A stretch of DNA of 6,529 nt, taken from assembly GCA_947384095.1 (NCBI GenBank), contig CANDFU010000101.1:1-6529 (forward strand). The letters are read 5' to 3'. The position numbers and the translations under genes were made by a program. Below the pieces are notes generated by a model, which was not told where the DNA came from, did no database searches, and saw only the letters and a list, made by a program, of their open reading frames with translations. Shown here piece by piece: positions 1-5,581 of the stretch. Within the stretch, counting starts at the first letter, position 1. Every line of letters starts with the position of its first letter. This DNA comes from an uncultured Roseburia sp. (lineage in GTDB: Bacteria; Bacillota; Clostridia; Lachnospirales; Lachnospiraceae).

Positions 1-948
1 TAACACTTTTCTCCCAAAACCGACTTCCGTATTCATCATATCCTTGTCGATGTTGACCGAGACAAATCCTTTCTTGCCCGCAATTCCGGTAATCGTATAT
101 TTCGACGAATGGCAGGTGCTCTCCACAATCCAGGTACCCTCGTCGTCCGGCGCGTTTGTATTTAAAATATGGATCGGGATCCCCGCCTTGCGCACCGGAA
201 AAATCGCATCCTCATGCAGCACGCTCGCCCCCATGTAAGAGAGCTCACGCAGTTCACGGTAAGTAATGGTCTTGATCGGCCGTGGATTTTTGATAATCCT
301 GGGATCCGCAATCAGAACGCCGGACACATCGGTCCAGTTCTCATAACACGACGCGTGCACCGCCCGCGCAACGATGGAACCGGTGATATCCGAACCGCCC
401 CTGGAAAACGTGCGGATGCTCCCGTCCGGCGCACAGCCGTAAAATCCCGGGATGACCGCCCGCTCGATCTTTCCCAGGCGCTCCGACAATACGGCATTGG
501 TCTTATCCGGATCAAAATTTCCGTCCTCGTCAAAGAAAATCACCTCCGCGGCATCCACAAACGCATACCCGAGATAATTCGCCATGATAAGGCCGTTCAG
601 ATATTCTCCGCGGGATGCGGCATAATCCACCCCGGTCTTCTGTTTAAAATTCGCACTGATCTTCTTAAACTCTTCCTCCAGCGACAGCCGCAGATTAAGG
701 CCATTAATAATTGTGTCATAGCGGTCCTTGATTTTCATCAGGGGAATCCTGAACTCCTCATCCGCCTCCGCAAGCGCGTAGCAGGCATACAGCATATCCG
801 TCACCTTCGTGTCCCTGGCATTTCTCTTGCCCGGCGCACTTGGAACCACGTATCTTCTCTCCTTGTCGGCATTTATGATTTTCCCCACCTTGGCGAACTG
901 TTCCGCACTTGCAAGGGAACTTCCGCCAAACTTCACAATTTTAATCAT
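1..948 (-). CDS. lysC: Aspartate kinase (aspartokinase), partial at C-terminus
   Basis: The enzyme phosphorylates L-aspartate with ATP to give aspartyl-4-phosphate, the first step towards lysine, threonine, methionine and diaminopimelate; it is cytosolic. The first 316 residues are visible and the gene runs off the left edge. The N-terminus MIKIVKFGGSSLA carries the family KFGGSS nucleotide-binding motif (residues 6-11). VVPSAPGKR follows near 34-42, an SRGE motif sits in the position of the usual SFGE, and FSRGGSDITGS (from about residue 181) is a hallmark of the kinase domain. From about residue 290 the segment ITGIAGKKGFVSVNI begins an ACT regulatory domain, so feedback control by an amino acid is likely; the ligand cannot be read here. 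Family members usually run to about 400-440 residues, so roughly 100 are missing. The ATG at 948 is preceded by GGAGG (960-964) and the purine run AGAAGAGG (949-956). It has its own promoter and lies 183 bases after the metallophosphoesterase gene. Confidence 0.96.
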   Translation of the reverse strand, partial: MIKIVKFGGSSLASAEQFAKVGKIINADKERRYVVPSAPGKRNARDTKVTDMLYACYALAEADEEFRIPLMKIKDRYDTIINGLNLRLSLEEEFKKISANFKQKTGVDYAASRGEYLNGLIMANYLGYAFVDAAEVIFFDEDGNFDPDKTNAVLSERLGKIERAVIPGFYGCAPDGSIRTFSRGGSDITGSIVARAVHASCYENWTDVSGVLIADPRIIKNPRPIKTITYRELRELSYMGASVLHEDAIFPVRKAGIPIHILNTNAPDDEGTWIVESTCHSSKYTITGIAGKKGFVSVNIDKDMMNTEVGFGRKVL

Positions 949-998
949 CCTCTTCTGCTCCTCCAACTGCCATCTCTGTGGCTAAGCTAATGATATAT

Positions 999-1026
999 AT
1001 ATTATCATAAATAGCGATCACGTCAA
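999..1026 (-). promoter_or_regulatory. Sigma-A-type promoter of lysC
   Basis: On the minus strand, a -35 box TTGACG (1021-1026) is followed after 16 bases by TAATAT (999-1004), preceded by TGA as in an extended -10. Transcription would start near 992, leaving a leader of about 44 bases before the lysC ATG. That is too short for a lysine riboswitch or a T-box, so control is probably at initiation or through the ACT domain. Confidence 0.7.
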
Positions 1027-1082
1027 ATCATTTTTTTCGGAAAATCGCCATTTTTGCCATTTTTTCACGCAAATATGCCGCC

Positions 1083-1113
1083 GCCCCATACCGGGGCTTT
1101 CCTGCCGCGGCAG
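1083..1113 (-). terminator. GC-rich palindromes after the metallophosphoesterase gene, possible terminator
   Basis: Two adjacent palindromes lie 19-49 bases past the metallophosphoesterase stop. CTGCCGCGGCAG (1102-1113) is a perfect 12-base palindrome. GCCCC/GGGGC (1083-1087 with 1093-1097) is a 5-bp stem with a 5-base loop. Neither is followed by a U-tract on the minus strand, so a standard intrinsic terminator is not shown. They may still act in mRNA 3' end formation ahead of the separate lysC promoter. Confidence 0.3.
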
Positions 1114-1131
1114 CCGGATGCCGATTTCTTC

Positions 1132-1929
1132 TCATCTGATGGCCACGGGGCCCGTCATCACCTCCCGCGCCACATAAAGCGTCATATCGGGCCGGGTTTC
1201 CATCATCCATTTTACAAGCGTCATCTGCATATTCTCGATTTCAATGGCCGTGATGCTGCGGGGATGCACGCAGCTCCCCGCATTCAGATATCTCCCCTCC
1301 CCTTCCGGGAGCCTGGGCCGGTGCGAATGTCCGGCCGCCAGATATACATTATTTTCCTTTGTCCATTCCTCAAGACATCTCTCGTATTTTTCCAGTTTCT
1401 TATAGTTGCGCGCGGCGCTCGTGGGATCGTTGACCCCGAAACGCTCCAGCGGTTTCCAGAAGTAGCGGACCAGAAACCGGGACAGCCTCCAGCAGACCGA
1501 ATTAAAAAAATCTGCCTGATGCCCGTGCAGCATATAAATGTCCCTTCCGCCCTCCCTGTTTTCCAGAATCACCGCCTCCGCAAGGTCCTCCTTTAATTCC
1601 ATATTGTGATTGCCGTACAACCGTAATATGCGGCAGTTCCTCCCGAACCGCTCAAACATCTCATAGACGTCCTCGTGGCAGTCTTTAATCCGTTTTCGGG
1701 ATCGGTTTTCCCACAATTCCTCTCCGTCCCCAGGTTCCAGATAAAAAAATCCCCGTTTATAATAATATTCCAGGGCGGCAAAATACAGGTGCTGGTTTTT
1801 CAAAAAATTGTCGTTGGACGTACCCTCTCCCCGGTGGCAGTCACTGATAATCACATAGCGGCTGCGCCCGTCAAGCGGCAGTCTGATCGCGTTTATAAAG
1901 GCCCTGTCTATCCGTTTACGGCATCCCAT
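1132..1929 (-). CDS. Calcineurin-like metallophosphoesterase family protein
   Basis: A 265-residue predicted metal-dependent phosphoesterase with the ordered motifs of the calcineurin-like superfamily: SDCH (D30, H32), GDGE (D68), YGNHNME (N107, H108), HGH (135-137) and GHSH (H201, H203). These are the usual ligands of a two-metal centre (Mn or Fe is typical). The layout resembles UDP-diacylglucosamine hydrolase-like and Ser/Thr phosphatase-like members, but the substrate cannot be told. No signal peptide is visible. The middle (about 140-165) is rich in aromatic and basic residues (NSVCWRLSRFLVRYFWKP), which could be a membrane-facing cap. I chose the ATG at 1929 because AAGGAGAGG lies just upstream (1932-1940) and the family N-terminus fits. 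The frame stays open further upstream to 2145, but that stretch lies inside the preceding gene and looks non-coding. The start overlaps the end of the DUF4474 gene by 14 bases, which suggests translational coupling. Confidence 0.88.
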   Translation of the reverse strand: MGCRKRIDRAFINAIRLPLDGRSRYVIISDCHRGEGTSNDNFLKNQHLYFAALEYYYKRGFFYLEPGDGEELWENRSRKRIKDCHEDVYEMFERFGRNCRILRLYGNHNMELKEDLAEAVILENREGGRDIYMLHGHQADFFNSVCWRLSRFLVRYFWKPLERFGVNDPTSAARNYKKLEKYERCLEEWTKENNVYLAAGHSHRPRLPEGEGRYLNAGSCVHPRSITAIEIENMQMTLVKWMMETRPDMTLYVAREVMTGPVAIR

Positions 1930-2845
1930 GTCCTCTCCTTCCCCGTCTGCGGCGCGGACAACGGCGCCTTTTCCTGCCCAGCATCCGCCGGAACGCAAAC
2001 GGGACCTGATAATACAAAAACAGCATCCGGTCCGCCGTATCGGTAAACGGCCGGGTGGCAACGCCAAAAAGCCAGCAGTAAAAACGATTGCACCCCTGTA
2101 CCACACAGCGGTGTATGCGCCGAAGGAACGCCGGCTTCTCCGCAAAATCCATTTTTACGTGCACTTCGTTCTGATACATATGGTATTTCTCCCTTGGCCG
2201 CCCGCTTCTCTCCAGCGCTTTGTAAAACGCATGCGCCATCTCCGGCTCCCTGAAGCGGACCGCCGCCGTCATCTCAAGCTCACACGGTCTGGAAAACATC
2301 CCTGTGCAGAAACCGGTCAGCCACCAGTGATATTTCTCCAATGTATACAATTCCTTCGGGCCGCGCGTCAGTCTGCATCTGATCCAGGGCATTTCCTCTT
2401 CCGCAACGGCGTCAAAATGCGCACTTTTGTACAGATGAGGCGGTATCAACGTGTCAGCATGGTAAATCCCGACCTCTCCGCCTGTGTTAATCCCGTACTG
2501 CCCTTTCCAGAATTCAATCAGCCAGGTTCTGCCCTCATAGTCAAAATAAACCGGCCACGCATCGATCACCATATTGGCGCCCGCCGCCATCCGGTCAAAC
2601 AGCGCCTCGTAGCCAAATTTTTTCTGCCATGCATCCACATGCGAAGTAAACACGCCTTCCCGCGGATCATAGAAAAAACCGAACGGCTCCGCCAGTTCAT
2701 TCAGTGTCTGTACTTTCTGCTGCGGCCCCATGCGGCAGACTTTCCTTCTGCCTTTTCTCTTTCGGGCAAACCACGCCAGCAGCAGAACGGCGAGCAGCGC
2801 CAGTATCGCCAGTATCGTAATATATATGATATTTTTCAGATTCAT
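1916..2845 (-). CDS. Membrane-anchored DUF4474 domain protein
   Basis: A 309-residue protein. Residues 5-26 (IIYITILAILALLAVLLLAW) form one hydrophobic helix, followed by the basic stretch ARKRKGRRK. This predicts an N-terminal anchor; by the positive-inside rule the basic side would be cytoplasmic, though topology is not certain. Residues about 47-290 match my memory of DUF4474: LNELAEPFGFFYDP, then VDAWQKKFGYEALFD, then EFWKGQYGINTGGEVGIY, then YHWWLTGF. The function of DUF4474 is unknown. The end (290-307) is extremely Arg-rich, and its last codons overlap the metallophosphoesterase start. I chose the ATG at 2845 because the membrane helix follows at once and GAAAGGG lies upstream. An in-frame ATG at 2908, behind AGGGAAAG, is an alternative that adds 21 residues. 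It lies 167 bases after the LysM gene with no clear promoter between, so the three genes may form one transcript. Confidence 0.85.
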   Translation of the reverse strand: MNLKNIIYITILAILALLAVLLLAWFARKRKGRRKVCRMGPQQKVQTLNELAEPFGFFYDPREGVFTSHVDAWQKKFGYEALFDRMAAGANMVIDAWPVYFDYEGRTWLIEFWKGQYGINTGGEVGIYHADTLIPPHLYKSAHFDAVAEEEMPWIRCRLTRGPKELYTLEKYHWWLTGFCTGMFSRPCELEMTAAVRFREPEMAHAFYKALERSGRPREKYHMYQNEVHVKMDFAEKPAFLRRIHRCVVQGCNRFYCWLFGVATRPFTDTADRMLFLYYQVPFAFRRMLGRKRRRCPRRRRGRRGHGMP

Positions 2846-3012
2846 ATCACGGATCCCTTTCTCATACTTAACAAGATTTTCCCTATTAAGATATGCCGGA
2901 ATCCTCATTTTTGCGCTTTCCCTGCCGCATCCGCCAGCAGCAAAACAATCCCTTTCCAGCCCATAAAAGCCGCAAAGCGCATCCGCTGTCTGGCCGCCGC
3001 ACAGGCCCAAAA

Positions 3013-3975
3013 CTATCTGGCCAGCAGGCCTCTGGCAAAATAATCCGCCATGGAAAGCGCCTGTGTCACCACACTCCGAAATGTCTCGATGCTCTCCCCG
3101 TATTCTCCGTTGATCTGTTGCTCAATTTCTTCACGCACCAGATCCAGATGATTTAACAGCAGATTTCTCGTCTCCCTGCTTCCGAAAAACGGATTGTGCC
3201 CGCCCAGAAGCGCTGCGATCTGATTCGCGTTTCCATACCATTCTTTGATCAGAGTGTCATAATCGCTCAGATCCCCCGACTTTAATGTACGGATGATCTC
3301 TCCGGTCAGCTCCACATGGTCCATCAGCAGATTTCTTAACTGCCTCGTCACGTTGATCGGCAGATACCTCGCAAAAATATCCGTGATCTCATCCGCCGTC
3401 TGCTGCGCCCGCTCTTCTACTGCCTGCTGATCCGCCGCATCCACCGTCACACTCATCAGATACATCCGCATCCAGTACACATGCTCAAGCCACGCCAGGC
3501 GCATCCCTTCCACCAGATTCTCAAGGGCGTTTTCCACCTCGTTTGCACTCTCATGATCACCCGGCCGCCCGGGCGTCATCTCCGGTCCGGGCATCATCCC
3601 TGTCCCCGGCACTGCCCCCTGCCCGGGCGTCATCTCCGGCCCCGGCTCCGGTCCGGGCATCATCCCTGCCCCCGGCACTGCCCCCTGCCCGGGCGTCATC
3701 TCCGGTCCGGGCGCCATCCCCGCCCCCGGCACTGCCCCCTGCCCGGGCGTCATCTCCGGCCGGGAAGCAGAACCGGTCTGCTCGTACTCCCTGCCCGGAC
3801 AGATCGTTAGTTTCATCCCCACCTGCAGATTATAGGGATTTACCCCTGGATTTCCGAGAATCAGTTCAGTCACTGTCGTTTTATACTGTCTCGATAATTT
3901 GTACAGGGAATCGCCCGCCTGCACGGTATAGACTATTTTGTTCTGACAATACATCCTGTTCGTTCCATCACTCAT
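3013..3975 (-). CDS. LysM-domain protein with Pro/Gly-rich repeats and a helical C-terminal domain
   Basis: A 320-residue protein in three parts. Residues 14-59 are a LysM domain (IVYTVQAGDSLYKLSRQYKT ... NPYNLQVGMKLTI), a fold that binds N-acetylglucosamine polymers such as peptidoglycan. Residues 74-136 hold three copies of EMTPGQGAVPGAGMAPGP and a partial fourth, a flexible spacer. Residues about 145-318 are helical, with conserved-looking WLEHVYWMRMYLMS, LLMDHVELTGEI, WYGNANQIAALL, LLLNHLDLVREEI and ALSMADYFARGL. I recall this helical pattern from Firmicutes proteins of unknown function, some of them mislabelled acetylglutamate kinase; no kinase motif is visible. There is no signal peptide, so a role in the spore coat or in the mother cell is as plausible as secretion by an unusual route. 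The ATG at 3975 has AAAGGG seven bases upstream. A second ATG at residue 8 is less well placed. It probably heads the cluster with the DUF4474 and phosphoesterase genes. Confidence 0.88.
   Translation of the reverse strand: MSDGTNRMYCQNKIVYTVQAGDSLYKLSRQYKTTVTELILGNPGVNPYNLQVGMKLTICPGREYEQTGSASRPEMTPGQGAVPGAGMAPGPEMTPGQGAVPGAGMMPGPEPGPEMTPGQGAVPGTGMMPGPEMTPGRPGDHESANEVENALENLVEGMRLAWLEHVYWMRMYLMSVTVDAADQQAVEERAQQTADEITDIFARYLPINVTRQLRNLLMDHVELTGEIIRTLKSGDLSDYDTLIKEWYGNANQIAALLGGHNPFFGSRETRNLLLNHLDLVREEIEQQINGEYGESIETFRSVVTQALSMADYFARGLLAR
3568..3756 (-). repeat. Tandem 54-base repeat inside the LysM gene
   Basis: Three in-frame copies of an 18-codon unit (EMTPGQGAVPGAGMAPGP) and a final EMTPG. 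The middle copy carries a 4-residue extension (EPGP). Copies differ only at Ala/Thr and Ala/Met positions, so the DNA is nearly identical from unit to unit. Copy number could vary between strains by slippage or recombination. The protein effect would be only a longer or shorter linker between LysM and the helical domain. Confidence 0.9.
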
Positions 3976-4103
3976 TGTTTTTCCCTTTATGATATGCCGC
4001 GGCCTGCCTCCATGCGCTAAAAAGTTTCCAAAAATTTTTCTTCAATTTTCCCAAAAATTCTGATACTATTGTCTTATGGAGAAAAAAATGGGACGGAAAC
4101 AAT
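3976..4103. promoter_or_regulatory. Divergent intergenic region between the LysM and Nudix-GNAT genes
   Basis: A 128-base AT-rich region between two divergent genes. On the plus strand, TACTAT (4064-4069), preceded by TGA as in an extended -10, has the weak -35 candidate TTCAAT (4041-4046) 17 bases away; this would serve the Nudix-GNAT gene. A near-direct repeat, TTTCCAAAAATT (4025-4036) and TTTCCCAAAAATT (4047-4059), sits 22-23 bases apart and flanks the -35 candidate. This is spacing expected of operator half-sites. I could not identify a convincing minus-strand promoter for the LysM gene. Confidence 0.45.
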
Positions 4104-5099
4104 ATGACAAGCAAAAATTCAGATGAATTATGGGATATTTACACCAAAGACCGGTCTGCGACCGGCGAGACTCACCAGCGTGGAAACCGGATGAATGCCG
4201 GGCAATACCACATTGTCGTACATGTGTGCATTTTCAACCACAGAAACGAGCTTCTGATTCAGCAGCGACAGCCATCCAAGCGGTGCTGGCCCAATATGTG
4301 GGATCTGTCCGTCTGCGGCTCCGCGCTGGCAGGCGAAAACAGCAGCCAGGCCGCCGCACGGGAGACTGCGGAAGAACTCGGACTCATCCTCGACTTCGCG
4401 GACAAACGTCCATACTTTACGATCAATTTTGCCGAGGGTTTTGACGACTACTATATCCTGGAACAGGATATCAACCTCTCTTCCCTGACGCTGCAGGAAG
4501 ACGAAGTAAAAAACGTCCGCTGGGCAGACAAAGGAGAAGTCTTAAAACTGCAGGAAGAAGGAACGATGGTCCCCTACTGGTTTCTGGACAAGCTCTTCGA
4601 GATCCGGGGCGCCTATGACGCACACGGCAAAAATGCTACGGAGATCCTGATTGATCATGCCGCTCCCGGCCATCTGGCCTCCTGCTTAAGTCTGCTCGAG
4701 CTTCTCTCGGAACGCTCTGCCGGGGGTATGACAGCAGAAAATCGAAATCTCTGCCGCAATGTCATGCAAAAAGCCATCCTCCGCAAAAACGCCCTCTGCG
4801 CCCTCGACAAAAATACCGTGGTGGGAATCCTTCTGTTCTCCCCACAGGAAAACCGGCTCTGGTGCCCCGCCGTCCATCCCGGATACCGGAGACAGAAAAT
4901 CGCATCACAGATGATAAACCGGGCGCTGAAAAAACTGGACCCGGAACGGGACATTATCGCACAGGCTTTTGCCGTTACAGACAAGGCAGCAGAGAACGCC
5001 TTTTTCCGGTCGCTGGGATTTGTATCTGCAGACCGATGCCGGCCCGATACCGGCCACTCGGAACAATACGTTCTTCCAAAAGCATCCACAGGCCGCTGA
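4104..5099 (+). CDS. Nudix hydrolase (IPP-isomerase/YfcD type) fused to a GNAT-like domain
   Basis: A 331-residue two-domain protein. Residues about 5-170 are a Nudix domain of the group that resembles isopentenyl-diphosphate isomerase: ELWDIYTKDRSATGETHQRG, then YHIVVHVCIFN, then LLIQQRQPSKRCWPNMWDLS. The Nudix box is complete at 72-94 (G72, E78, R86, E87, E90, E91, G93), so metal-dependent hydrolysis of a nucleoside or other diphosphate is expected; the substrate is not known. Residues about 178-326 look like a GNAT N-acetyltransferase: TVVGILLFSPQ (strand), VHPGYRRQKIASQMINRAL at 257-275 (the acyl-CoA pyrophosphate loop, with Gln-Lys-Ile where Gly-x-Gly is usual) and AAENAFFRSLGF at 295-306. 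The ATG at 4104 is the only in-frame start that fits the family; its ribosome binding site is weak (GGACGG at 4091-4096). A promoter candidate lies at 4041-4069. It stands alone on its strand; whether the GNAT part is active is uncertain. Confidence 0.9.
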   Translation: MTSKNSDELWDIYTKDRSATGETHQRGNRMNAGQYHIVVHVCIFNHRNELLIQQRQPSKRCWPNMWDLSVCGSALAGENSSQAAARETAEELGLILDFADKRPYFTINFAEGFDDYYILEQDINLSSLTLQEDEVKNVRWADKGEVLKLQEEGTMVPYWFLDKLFEIRGAYDAHGKNATEILIDHAAPGHLASCLSLLELLSERSAGGMTAENRNLCRNVMQKAILRKNALCALDKNTVVGILLFSPQENRLWCPAVHPGYRRQKIASQMINRALKKLDPERDIIAQAFAVTDKAAENAFFRSLGFVSADRCRPDTGHSEQYVLPKASTGR

Positions 5100-5160
5100 G
5101 CTTAAGCCAGACACCGTCTGCATCCCAGGCGCATTGTCAGATTTAAACAAAAAAGAAATG

Positions 5161-5220
5161 TAATACACCTTAAAATCAAGGCGATTTTTATAAATATCGC
5201 TTGCATTTTAAGGTATATTA
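5161..5220. repeat. 60-base near-perfect inverted repeat (hairpin)
   Basis: The arms TAATACACCTTAAAAT (5161-5176) and ATTTTAAGGTATATTA (5205-5220) pair with one mismatch. The inner GCGAT (5181-5185) pairs with ATCGC (5196-5200), and CAA with TTG. Two single-base bulges and a loop of about 10 bases remain, about 23 base pairs in all. It starts 62 bases after the Nudix-GNAT stop, so it may end that transcript, although no clean T-run follows on the plus strand. A small mobile-element relic is an alternative. It marks the switch to more AT-rich sequence. Confidence 0.7.
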
Positions 5221-5229
5221 TGATACACT
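5202..5229 (+). promoter_or_regulatory. Possible promoter overlapping the right arm of the inverted repeat
   Basis: TTGCAT (5202-5207), 16 bases, then TACACT (5224-5229) preceded by TGA. The -35 box lies in the right arm of the hairpin. It would read into the broken frame at 5224-5520. The -10 match is moderate, and there is no independent support. Confidence 0.3.
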
Positions 5230-5520
5230 ATTTTTGTAGTAATTATTGACAACGCACTGTTCCTTATGACAGAAGAATGGGGTAACAGCAATTCCAACAG
5301 CGCCGCCATAGCCGTCGGAACGATCAATTAATCGCTGCAGTTTCAGGATATTTTTACTCCGCAGAAAATCAAATTCAATTTCAGCGAGGGCGAGATTATT
5401 TCAAAGGGCGTAAAATACCCGTTAGGTTGCGCGCCTTCTTACTACAGCGATGCCTTCCAGATTGGCGGCAACCAGAGCCTCACCTGCGGAACAGTAACTC
5501 AGCAGTCCTTTCTCAATTAA
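5224..5520 (+). pseudogene. Broken reading frame, unrecognised protein remnant
   Basis: One frame reads through from 5224 to a TAA at 5518-5520, interrupted by a single in-frame TAA at 5329-5331. The product looks protein-like on both sides. Before the stop come VVIIDNALFLMTEEWGN and NSNSNSAAIAVGTIN. After it come SLQFQDIFTPQKIKFNFSEG, KGVKYPLGCAPSYYSDAF and QIGGNQSLTCGTVTQQSFLN. The stop could come from a single change in a Gln or Tyr codon. The only ATG (5266) has no ribosome binding site, and the frame is open upstream of it to a TGA at 5221-5223, so the 5' part is probably lost too. I recognise no family. The two Cys and the mixed beta-like pattern would suit a secreted or surface protein tail, but that is a guess. 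The alternative is chance openness of about 99 codons, which the composition makes less likely. Confidence 0.5.
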
Positions 5521-5567
5521 GCGTAACTTTTTCCATCAAATAAATCACAAAAACCTGTTAAGTACCG

Positions 5568-5576
5568 AAAGAGGTG
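5568..5576 (+). promoter_or_regulatory. Strong ribosome binding site that fixes the lipoprotein start
   Basis: AAAGAGGTG lies 5 bases before the ATG at 5582. It is the best ribosome binding site in the right half of the window and points to 5582 as the true start, although that ATG is not in frame with the lipoprotein body. The first in-frame alternative, TTG at 5607, has no such site. Confidence 0.75.
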
Positions 5577-5581
5577 TTTCT

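Noticed and set aside
169..990. Long plus-strand open frame (273 codons) opposite lysC
   Set aside because: The minus strand encodes clear aspartokinase motifs here. The plus-strand product is rich in Arg, His and Pro and shows no domain, as expected of a codon-bias shadow.
1930..2145. Upstream extension of the phosphoesterase by 72 residues
   Set aside because: The extra residues lie inside the DUF4474 gene in another frame, look non-coding, and the ATG at 1929 has a good ribosome binding site.
1928..3043. Long plus-strand open frame (371 codons) opposite the DUF4474 gene
   Set aside because: It is antisense to a gene with recognisable family motifs, its product is low-complexity in Arg, His and Pro, and it crosses gene borders without a ribosome binding site.
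3568..3756. Tandem repeats taken as a CRISPR-like array
   Set aside because: The units abut with no spacers, stay in frame and encode a Pro/Gly-rich protein linker.
3981..4000. CATATCATA on the minus strand, like a sigma-K -10 box before the LysM gene
   Set aside because: No AC-type -35 element lies at the right distance, and the predicted start would fall inside the ribosome binding site.
5108..5120. Small hairpin CAGAC/GTCTG after the Nudix-GNAT stop, as a terminator
   Set aside because: The stem is only 5 bp with a 3-base loop and no T-run follows.
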